In this document: positions 58,901 through 64,000 of the stretch, in pieces
Layout of the letters: each line of letters opens with the position of its first letter
How positions within the stretch are numbered: position 1 is the stretch's first letter
Source of the DNA: Fasciolopsis buskii
Lineage: Eukaryota > Platyhelminthes > Trematoda > Plagiorchiida > Fasciolidae
Direction of reading: 5' to 3'
DNA: 64,000 nt
NCBI GenBank assembly: GCA_008360955.1
Contig: LUCM01002276.1
Location: 450,393 to 514,392 of the forward strand
Translations under genes and position numbers: made by a program
Notes under the pieces: model-generated
What the model saw: the letters and a program-made list of their open reading frames with translations, nothing else
Database searches by the model: none
What the model was told of the DNA's origin: nothing

Positions 58901-60698
58901 CCACCGTATCCCGTTACGCGAGTAAAATGCTTCTGGGAAGTTCACGAGCTATTCAAGCAAGGCCGGTGCACGCAGCATTATTCGAATCACGACAACTCCG
59001 CGCGCTGAGATTTGGTATTCTTTATCACACACCAGTTTAACTATACAGACATATTCTTCCAATCATTCTGATTCGAAAGAAAATGACAACACGATCGCCA
59101 CTATTCACGATTCACTGCCATATCCTTCAGTGTCTCTAGCCAACTAGTTGACGGGTCTCTCGGACTCCAAACGACAAGACGCGAGACACATACGTTACCT
59201 AAATTCGCTGTACATTTTCTCGCCCTGTGTTGCCACGTCATCTGTTGACCTCCAGGTGGCTTCTTCCATTCCCTATGAGGAACCCAAAATAGGGCACAAT
59301 ATGGCAGACGAGTGTTTGCCATACGCAACGCGTGACCCAACCAACACAGTTTACCAAGTTTCATAAGCTGAAACAAGGTATTCTCAGAAGTGGCACCCAA
59401 TACCAGATTCCTGACCTCCACATTACTAACCCGGTCACTCCATGCAATCCTAGCCATACTACGTAGACATTGATGGTCGAAAACCTCCAACCAACGAACA
59501 TCTCCCACACGCATACTCCATGTCTCGCAACCGTACAACAGAACTGAGCGCACTGCGGCACAGTACACACGATCTTTCAACTTCAATGAAATATCAGGCC
59601 GACACCACAAGTGGTTCAGTCCAGCGTAAGCTGTCCGAGCCTTGGATATATACGCGTATTTACCTCCACTTCCGAGCTAGCATCGTCAGACACGCAGCTA
59701 CCAAGTTAGCTGAAACGGTCCACAATCGTTAGTTCCTCTCCATCCAGTATCAAGTTCGGAGCTGCTGTCGTCCAGTCCTACAACAGCACTTTGCACTTTG
59801 AAGGTGCAAAGCACATGCCAAACCGAGCAACCGATCTCGACAGTCTATCTAGTGCGCATTGTGCATGGTCCGCAGACTCGAACAGGCACACGACGTCGTC
59901 TGCGTAATCTAGGTCGCATAGCTTCCCTCCACTTCCCAGTTCGACTCCTACATCCCGGAGACTTCCTAAAGCGTCTTCCATCACCTCGTCCATGACGAAG
60001 TTCGACAAGAATGGAGAGATGGGACACCCTTGTCGAACGCCACTAGCCGTTCCGAATGAACTTGATAGTTCGCCGTATACCCTCACGCGACCATAGGTAT
60101 GCGAGTACAATGCTCGCAACAGATTCACGAACTTCGTTGGCATACCCTTCCGGTGGAGAGCACTGAATAGTGCNCAAGTCCAGAAAGACTACGATCGTAG
60201 GCTAGCAGTGTGTGTGTGGCGCGTTTCGAGTATCTGTCGGAGAATGAATATCTGGTCGATGCAACCTCGACCTGGACGAAGTCCGGCATGTTGTTCGCGG
60301 ATATTACTCTCGCGAATCGGTGTCAAACGATGCAGCATTATCGAAGCTAACACCTTAGTAACTATCTGTCAATATATGTAAACAATTGGCCCAGAAACGT
60401 TTCTTATAACTTAAGTAGCCTACAGTGTTTTGCTGCTGCCTGATGCAGATTTCATAGAATAGGTGAAATAGACCATTTTATGGCAAATCGCTAAATGACA
60501 ATAATAGACCTGGACACCAACACAATCGAGTTATAATGGCATACCTTATAACGCAACAACAAGTGTTGGTCGTGGCAGTCAGGCTGAAGAAGCGAAGCTC
60601 GATTAACGTAAGCCTCTGCCTCTCCCACTTCTCTTAGCTGCAAGTAGTATTCGGCGATTCGCAAGTAGATTTCCATTTTAAACGCACTTGGATATGTT
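40829..60698 (-). CDS. COPS4: COP9 signalosome complex subunit 4 (COPS4/CSN4), 5' part outside window
   Basis: Subunit of the COP9 signalosome, the nuclear/cytoplasmic complex whose CSN5 subunit removes NEDD8 from cullins; CSN4 is a PCI-domain scaffold subunit. Five exons, in transcript order: 60698-60545, 57029-56791, 56098-55840, 51402-51318 and 40977-40829. All introns are GT-AG and the reading phase is kept across each junction (for example AT|G between exons 2 and 3, A|GT between 4 and 5). About 295 residues are encoded. They match animal CSN4 from the helical repeats (EAEAYVNRASLL) through HQRTRLLATLYKDERCQAF, the PCI part (NNISLVNLGALLEI, ASQMISEDRLSGQIDQI) and the C-terminal helix (TQVNSLCAAVNRIVEDM) to a TGA. 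Roughly the first 130 residues of the family are missing; I found no matching exon in 60.7-64.0 kb. No frameshift is seen, so the gene appears intact. Confidence 0.93.
41766..42600 (+). repeat. Decayed interspersed repeat, shared with about 46200-47100
   Basis: Within the last COPS4 intron. The block at 42018-42060 (CTCCAGGTTGGAGATTGACT and following) recurs almost exactly near 46650-46695, and flanking sequence can be aligned with many changes. Short open frames exist on both strands but none resembles a protein I can name. Possibly the non-RT part of a retroelement. Confidence 0.5.
42830..44650 (+). pseudogene. RTE-type non-LTR retrotransposon, copy A3 (APE and start of RT, dead)
   Basis: The 5' part of an RTE element. 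42860-43000 reads ISYWIPVNSRLFAVRL, then CLYVVSVNPFTVCSSPE (the endonuclease 'VYAPTDCS' region). 43125-43280 reads PFSVLADSTDNGGRSIEVCF and NINFRHKKRRRLTW. After frame changes, 43300-43420 gives DHRRRGSTKDNRSLRSIFVD, the C-terminal endonuclease block. 44230-44330 holds the start of RT (VKGIRVRIKPVSNPIG). The catalytic RT region is missing or unrecognisable, and stops are frequent. It is a more diverged relative of copies A1 and A2 and lies in the last COPS4 intron. Confidence 0.75.
44830..46050 (+). pseudogene. Jockey/CR1-group non-LTR retrotransposon (RT 3' half)
   Basis: An RT relic in the last COPS4 intron. 44880-44960 reads HLVSLDTSKHLDRVWHEGLL, matching the 'SLDIAKAFDRVWHKGLL' catalytic block but with the catalytic Phe-Asp region altered (KHLDRVWH). 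It continues with AKLPTFGSSPAL. Later blocks across frames: LTFPWGSRNDIHSNALKTPF near 45268-45325, SLYWSPSISQLLLQRAKL near 45440, LDRVQCESIWLV near 45615, and HDSQAVEHSPYLF near 45860, corresponding to the 'TALWNSLP' C-terminal block. The order is as in the family. Many stops and shifts; no endonuclease part. It ends near 46050. Confidence 0.75.
46200..47160 (+). repeat. Decayed interspersed repeat, partner of 41766-42600
   Basis: Shares the near-exact block at about 46650-46695 with 42018-42060 and weaker similarity around it. No recognisable protein. It abuts the 3' end of RTE copy A2 at 47184. Confidence 0.5.
47184..49590 (-). pseudogene. RTE-type non-LTR retrotransposon, copy A2 (inverted near-twin of A1)
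   Basis: Minus strand. Its 3' end is at 47184, and 49021-47184 aligns to A1 (9680-11519) at about 99%, with the same stops and frame changes. YADDV is at 47997-47983. Unlike A1, the part upstream of 49021 is recognisable RTE endonuclease: about 49160-49080 reads CAVRFGDYLRVSSSRLSRF, then FVIPVNAPTDCSS. Element-like sequence can be followed to about 49590. It lies in the last COPS4 intron, antisense to A3 and back-to-back with copy B1. Confidence 0.85.
49600..50960 (+). pseudogene. RTE-type retrotransposon, family B copy B1 (internally deleted)
   Basis: 49640-49980 reads the endonuclease part: FHDELVTLVRKSKNGDILM, ENGGRLLQFRASNQLFLSRT, then TDSAVTHRWRGSIQNRRSYW-like sequence. From about 50340 the sequence jumps to the region downstream of RT (SKARAAYAELKHLWCRPDN, VHCAAMRSDLLNGCET, PLEVFDHRCLRAI). 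The RT catalytic region between them is missing, so this is an internal deletion. The 3' end near 50955 (TTCTGTCGAATCAGAATGG) is shared with copies B2 and B3, which identifies the family's 3' terminus. Stops occur in the C-terminal part. Confidence 0.75.
51318..51402 (-). CDS. COPS4: COPS4 penultimate exon (85 nt)
   Basis: Acceptor TTTTAG (51408-51403), donor GTACGT (51317-51312). Encodes AESIASQMISEDRLSGQIDQ and then INNVIHFK, the winged-helix end of the PCI domain (human equivalent: the ASQMITEGRMNGFIDQID region). 28 codons plus one base; that base joins GT of the last exon to make Ser. The exon is isolated: about 4.4 kb from the upstream exon and 10.3 kb from the downstream one. Confidence 0.93.
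51800..52140 (+). repeat. 313-bp tandem repeat, unit 1, with degenerate hammerhead-like core
   Basis: The unit 51828-52140 is followed directly by a second copy from 52141. At its 5' edge lies GAGACGA (51800-51806), GC...GC, CAAA (51821-51824), CCAG, TC and GTGTGT. This corresponds position by position to the hammerhead-like block at 52107-52149, with decayed core residues. It lies in COPS4 intron sequence between exons 51402-51318 and 56098-55840. Confidence 0.75.
52107..52149 (+). ncRNA. Degenerate type I hammerhead core at the unit junction
   Basis: Stem I strand GCATAC (52107-52112); CTGACCA (52113-52119, consensus CTGANGA with G8 changed to C); a 2-bp stem II GC/GC around AACAATAACC; CAAA (52134-52137, GAAA with G12 changed to C); self-complementary CCGG (52138-52141) as stem III; TC cleavage position (52142-52143); and stem I return GTGTGT (52144-52149), which pairs with GCATAC over six positions, two of them G-T. 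The two catalytic guanines are both C, so it should be inactive. The diverged third copy at 58701 keeps CTGACGA, which supports a hammerhead origin. Confidence 0.4.
52141..52345 (+). repeat. 313-bp tandem repeat, unit 2 (3' truncated)
   Basis: Matches 51828-52030 with very few changes until about 52325. It then diverges (CTCGTGCTACAGATTCGATTC against CTGATGCTACACATTCCATTC), where two of the differences are again C<->G. Unit 2 has a box-B-like GATTCGATTCC at 52344-52354 that unit 1 lacks. Confidence 0.8.
52360..53560. other. No recognised gene (COPS4 intron)
   Basis: Open frames such as 52920-53156 have no recognisable motif. No repeat recognised. Confidence 0.45.
53568..53606 (-). repeat. 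tRNA-like box B relic
   Basis: Minus strand GCGACCTGAGGGCTCGATCCC, with box-B-like GGCTCGATCCC. Possibly part of a SINE; the 5' half is not clear. Confidence 0.25.
53995..54390 (+). repeat. Composite interspersed repeat
   Basis: The first half (53995-54170) resembles 14590-14760. The second half (54225-54390) resembles 62740-62930: ATGCTCCATAGCC / ATGCTCCACAGCC, TAGAATCACA in both, AGTAACGAGCC / AGTAATGAGCC, GAGTTCCCACCTA / GAGTTCCCGCCTA, and TAGCCAG in both. Type of element unknown. Confidence 0.5.
55840..56098 (-). CDS. COPS4: COPS4 exon (PCI domain start)
   Basis: Acceptor ...CTCTTCAG (to 56099), donor GTAAAG (from 55839). Encodes YMGRLINRSSLRSLDPLFEK, a linker NAPSSVTSPATCVDQSQS, then LLERAVVEHNMVAASLIYNN and LGALLEISPSE. 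The linker makes this exon about 18-20 residues longer than the human equivalent. It begins by completing the Met codon AT|G from exon 57029-56791 and ends in phase 0. Confidence 0.95.
56791..57029 (-). CDS. COPS4: COPS4 exon (helical repeats)
   Basis: Acceptor TTTCGTTGCAG, donor GTGAGT. 79 codons plus AT. Encodes TAYAHLLDHKHKFLEAGQRY and the very conserved HQRTRLLATLYKDERCQAF, ending PVLENM across the junction. Joined to exon 60698-60545 it reads YK|TAYAHLLDH, as in the family. Confidence 0.96.
57122..58585. other. COPS4 intron, no recognised feature
   Basis: No coding similarity and no recognised repeat between the exon at 56791-57029 and the repeat copy at 58590. Confidence 0.5.
58590..58800 (+). 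repeat. Diverged third copy of the 313-bp hammerhead-like repeat
   Basis: Aligns with about 52050-52210: CGGAGTGCACAAATATAAGA, CTGACGAGCGTCAATAACCG (against CTGACCAGCAACAATAACCG), CACCGGTCGT, CCGGAAAAATTTTGTTCACT, ATGCTACTTAAAATAAC. It keeps CTGACGA (58701-58707), a 3-bp stem II GCG/CGC, and CCGG-TC, but GAAA has become AACA (58722-58725) and stem I no longer pairs well. Confidence 0.6.
59066..60375 (-). pseudogene. RTE-type retrotransposon, family B copy B2 (RT largely preserved)
   Basis: The best-preserved RT in the window, minus strand, in a COPS4 intron. From about 60360: LASIMLHRLTPIRESNIREQ, HAGLRPGRGCIDQIF; a break near 60180 (with one N at 60174); then MPTKFVNLLRALYSHTYGRV, GVRQGCPISPFLSNFVMDEV (the RQG-PLSP block), LDYADDVVCLF with YADDV at 59906-59892, and FGMCFAPSKCKVLL followed by a single stop (59780). 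After another frame change the downstream part reads SKARTAYAGLNHLWCRPD, RVYCAAVRSVLLYGCETW and RWLEVFDHQCLRSMA, to the 3' end near 59066. The endonuclease is absent (5' truncation). Only a few lesions, so it is younger than A1-A4. Confidence 0.88.
60545..60698 (-). CDS. COPS4: COPS4 exon (most upstream one found)
   Basis: Acceptor TTTTCGCACAG (60709-60699), donor GTATGC (60544-60539). Encodes TYPSAFKMEIYLRIAEYYLQ, EAEAYVNRASLLQ and HLLLRYK, matching the helical repeat of CSN4 (human YKLETYLKIARLYLE region). The first base A completes a codon from an upstream exon that I could not find in the rest of the window. Confidence 0.94.
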
Positions 60699-60709
60699 CT
60701 GTGCGAAAA

Positions 60710-61285
60710 GGTGAACGTGGATCGGGAACTGGTTGGAGGTTTCACAGAGACATTTTGCAAAATTATCATGAAAAATAAGTCATTTGGGATACAAGGTGAG
60801 TGAGATAACAGGGTCAGTGGTTGCTTGCTGCATTTTAGTTACATGGAGCGTCATCTCGCAAAAAGTAATAGTCAAAACTACCAAAAAATAGCCATAAATT
60901 ACCATCAGTCTAAACGAGTGTCAACTTTATATATATAGATATGTAATACCAATTATATAAATATATGCTTGCGAGAGAGATAAGACCATAAACCAGAAAC
61001 ATTTTGAAAGCCGCAATGTCACTGAACATGATAGTTACCACTATCACTTTGGAAACCTCATGGACCCCAATCCAGTAATGTAGTTCGATGTACACGAGAT
61101 AGTAGACTGCATTTTCTTGTCTCTCGGTTCGACACCAAGCCCGACCTAGTGAAAATCCTGTGCAATTCTATGCCATCGTTCTCCGCCACTCCTGTCCGTG
61201 CAGTCGGCCTTAGCTATGGCGCTTCCATTGTATGTAAGCGTCAAGCATGTCATGAAAGAACGGTGAGATGAAACTGCCCAAATAA
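60710..61285. other. No recognised feature (COPS4 intron)
   Basis: AT-rich stretch; no coding similarity or repeat recognised. Confidence 0.5.
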
Positions 61286-61289
61286 CAAA

Positions 61290-62000
61290 TCATCCAATCT
61301 GCTTAACTGCTTCGTTCTAAAAAAGAAGTAAGGCTTTGGGTTATTCCAGTCCCGTAACAGCGTTTTACAAACCAGAGGTTCAGAATGCATCCAAAACGCC
61401 GCTACATTATCGTTGAGATGATCGAGAAATGCTTGCAACTTACCTGGATTTTCACTCAGAAACACCAATTCGTATCCAAAGTTAGATCATTTACTGCCAC
61501 TATATCTATCCATGTCACTATTAGCGCATGAGGATATGATGATTTTCATAATCATCGCAGTTATAAAGTTGAAAAGAACGATTCAATTGCGGTGAAAGCT
61601 GACCATAAGTAGGAACTCGGCTTCGGCCGTTTTTATACGAAGATCGAGAAAGACAAATGAATTTCTCTTCAGTGAAAGATAGTGCCATCGAACTGCAAGG
61701 CCAAGTAGGTCTGAAGTTTGGGCACTAACATTTGTCCAATAGAGATGTGACTGAAACAATTCCGATCGGTTCGGAAAGTGGCTTGATTCTCAAGAGTACT
61801 TCCTTTGCGAGCACTAAACAATCGGCAGAGGATAACGCGCCATCGGGAAGTTTGGATGCAACAGTTACCAAACTAGTTCCTCCAATTCGCAAGGAAGGAT
61901 CTAATGCATTTCTTGCTAATCAATACAGTCACCGATTCACATCAATACTCCAGTATTTGCTCCTTTCCCGGGATGGAATGGGTCTTTAAGAGGATTCAAC
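61290..62000 (-). pseudogene. RTE-type retrotransposon fragment (RT), copy A5
   Basis: Minus strand. About 61900-61740 reads ASKLPDGALSSADCLVLAKE then VLLRIKPLSEPIGI, the start of RT. 61640-61560 reads SRSSYKNGRSRV and TYGQLSPQLNRSFQ. 61468-61360 reads VFLSENPGKLQAFLDHLNDN, directly downstream of a lost YADD block. Stops and shifts throughout; both ends truncated. It resembles family A. Confidence 0.7.
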
Positions 62001-62699
62001 GAACCATTCATACGCGAACTCTATTTCTGGATCAAAGCGGAGTATTAACATCTTGTAACAACAAGAAGATAAAGTAAACGGAGGTTGAGGACGGTCTGTT
62101 TTGCAACAAAACGATTGAGGTGATTATAGAAATAATTTAGCCTTCACGTGAGGATAGCGACATCAATGCTAGTTCAAAGTAGACTGAAACCGGATAGTCG
62201 GACAGAGTAGTCGTCCTGAATGAAAATGAGGGTAGTTTACATGCACTCCGTGACAACGAAAATATAAGTCAAGCTATGTTGGAGTGCGCATCACTGCAAC
62301 TAAGTGCGAAACCCTACACCACGACCAGGTTCGGTTAAATTCAAACTTTGTTCTAGCATGATTAGTAAAGTGGGTAATTCTTTATTTGTGCGTTTGCATC
62401 CCATCGGGTAGTTACATATTAGATGGAGCGTGGTCATGTGTGCAGGAAACTGGATTTGATTTGATCACTTTTAGATATCTGTGGTATCGGAATATCCTAC
62501 TAAACGTCCCACTACAGCGGTTAGGTTAGTTCTCAAAAATGGTCCTGAAGCAAACTCAAAGAGAACTGCAAAAAGGCGACGACTGTCGGCTCTCCGCTAC
62601 CAGTGTCTCCGTAGTGCTGTCGTATCCGGTGATAAAACTCCACAGGCAACATTGACTTCAAGCGTAAGGTATAAGGACCGAACACAAACCAGTAAATCC

Positions 62700-63000
62700 A
62701 TACAGGCCGAAATTTTTTGGCATCTTCCATGGATGAACGAAGTAGGAGGGACATGCTCCACAGCCACTATAGTCCCCTGCATGGAGGGGGAACGAAAACC
62801 ATTTTTCTTAAACTTGGAATGCAATAGAATCACAAGATCTCGTTGGTTCAGGTGCAGTAATGAGCCGAAAAATAGCGAGTTCCCGCCTACTACCTTGGTT
62901 TTCTTAGCCAGCTTTGGAGGTCCTCAGGTGTTTCACTTTGAATGACAATCTCCTTGGTAAAGGAAGATATATATAAACTGTGATCATGAGCTGCAATTTC
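62700..63000 (+). repeat. Interspersed repeat, partner of 54225-54390
   Basis: Shares the ordered blocks ATGCTCCA(C/T)AGCC, TAGAATCACA, AGTAA(T/C)GAGCC, GAGTTCCC(G/A)CCTA and TAGCCAG with the copy in the COPS4 intron. An open frame of about 150 codons crosses it but is probably chance. Confidence 0.45.
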
Positions 63001-63461
63001 CCATAAGCCATCTTTCTTACTGACGGTACTCCAGGAGGAAACCTGAGTTACTGTCTGATCACCCAGTGTGCCGCGCCACCTCAGACAATAAGTGCGAAGG
63101 TACCTTCCAAAAGGTCCCTCTGGTGAAAGCTAGCGTGAGACCTTCCGAAATAAGAAATGACAAAACAAGCGGCTAACATCCCATCGACTTCTACACGACT
63201 ACTGATTGTGAAAAATGAAGACCGTGCATGCCGAACAGGAAGTGGACAACTATGATATCCCCCGGATACTAATCATTATCATCGTTCAGCGTTACACAGC
63301 AAGGCAAGCCTCACTGACCGCTGCCTTTCCACAGAGTTACACGTTTATATAAAAAGAGTGAATATCCAAAAGAATCGGGAGTGGACATACACAGGTGAAA
63401 AAGGATAAGACGCTGCTGTTGTCAACAAACGGAACACAATCTAACCGTATAAACGCACAAT

Positions 63462-64000
63462 TTCAATCATTCTGATTCGATAGAATGTGATCGCTACTGT
63501 TTGCGATTGAGTGCCATATCCGTCAGTGTCTCCAGCCAGCTAGGTAACGGGTCTGTAGGAACTAAAGCAACAAGACGTGAAACACCTACTTTGCCTAGGT
63601 ACGCTGTACATTTTCTCATCCCACGATGCCACGTCATCTGTTCGCGTCCACATGGATTCTCTCCATTGCTTAGGAGGAACACAAAATAAGGCGCGATATG
63701 GTAGACGGGTGTTCGTCATACGCAACACGTGACCCAACCAGCGTAGTCTACTAAGTTTCATACGGTGAAACAAGCTATTCTCAGAAGTGGCACCCAATAC
63801 CAGATTCCTGACCTCCACATTACTAACCCGGTCACTCCATGCAATCCTAGCCATACTACGTAGACATTGGTGGTCGAAAACCTCCAACCAACGAACATCT
63901 CCCACACGCATACTCCATGTCTCGCAACCGTACAACAGAACTGAGCGCACTGCGGCACAGTACACACGATCTTTCAACTTCAATGAAATATCAGGCCGAC
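63462..64000 (-). pseudogene. RTE-type retrotransposon, family B copy B3 (runs off the window)
   Basis: Minus strand, 3' end near 63462 (same terminus as B1 and B2). Reads RVYCAAVRSVLLYGCETW, RWLEVFDHQCLRSMARIAW, ATSENSLFHRMKLSRLRWLG, HVLRMTNTRLPYRALF, then a frame change near 63690. From 63781 to the window end it is identical to B2 (59385-59605) except for about one base; 3' of that the two copies are only about 80% alike. Confidence 0.88.

Noticed and set aside
62481..62945. 154-codon plus-strand open frame as a gene
   Set aside because: Its 3' half lies in a diverged interspersed repeat whose other copy (54225-54390) is not open in the same frame.
60710..64000. N-terminal exons of COPS4
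   Set aside because: I looked for the segment preceding the TYPSAFKME exon and found only RTE and unclassified repeat sequence; the missing exons are probably beyond the window.
1..64000. CRISPR array, prokaryotic defence or operon structure
   Set aside because: No regularly spaced short direct repeats, no long compact coding; the DNA is clearly eukaryotic.

Overview
The window is eukaryotic nuclear DNA: one multi-exon host gene, long introns, no operons or ribosome-binding sites, and a dense litter of decayed non-LTR retrotransposons. The mix (several RTE-type elements resembling schistosome SR2, Jockey/CR1-type remnants, Penelope-like debris, and tRNA-like repeats carrying hammerhead-ribozyme cores reminiscent of schistosome Sm-alpha) suggests a flatworm, most likely a digenean trematode. 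That assignment is inference; no species marker is visible.

The only host gene I recognise with confidence is COPS4 (COP9 signalosome subunit 4), minus strand. Five exons can be placed to the base: 60698-60545, 57029-56791, 56098-55840, 51402-51318 and 40977-40829. Splice phases agree at all four junctions and the product reads through the C-terminal PCI/winged-helix part to a stop. Roughly the first third of the protein is missing and presumably lies beyond 64000. The 10.3 kb last intron (40978-51317) is packed with retroelements.

Layout. 1-3950: nothing recognised. 3950-5345: Jockey/CR1-type RT relic. 5430-7400: tRNA-like relics, then an inverted tandem repeat around a 20-N gap that carries a type I hammerhead core. 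9540-11519: RTE copy A1. 13969-14521: unrecognised coding-like stretch broken by a frame change. 14.6-25.2 kb: mostly featureless. 25.2-25.5 kb and two foldback elements (31.1 and 36.0 kb): Penelope-like/hammerhead-like repeats. 39.3-40.3 kb: RTE. 40.8-60.7 kb: COPS4, with intronic RTE A3 (42.8-44.6), Jockey/CR1 (44.8-46.05), A2 (47.2-49.6), B1 (49.6-50.96), a 313-bp tandem dimer (51.8-52.34) and B2 (59.07-60.37). 61.3-62.0: RTE. 63.46-64.0: RTE copy B3, running off the end.

The most interesting thread is the set of small tandem or foldback repeats with hammerhead-type cores (7.24, 25.44, 31.1, 36.0, 51.8, 52.1 and 58.7 kb). One (7242-7286) has all core residues plus a perfect 6-bp stem I and a self-complementary stem III, in a 403-nt tandem unit that also holds a tRNA-like Pol III-type head. 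This is the layout of Sm-alpha-like repeats and metazoan retrozymes. Its sister unit is inactivated by G-to-C changes at core positions, and C<->G transversions are unusually frequent between copies.
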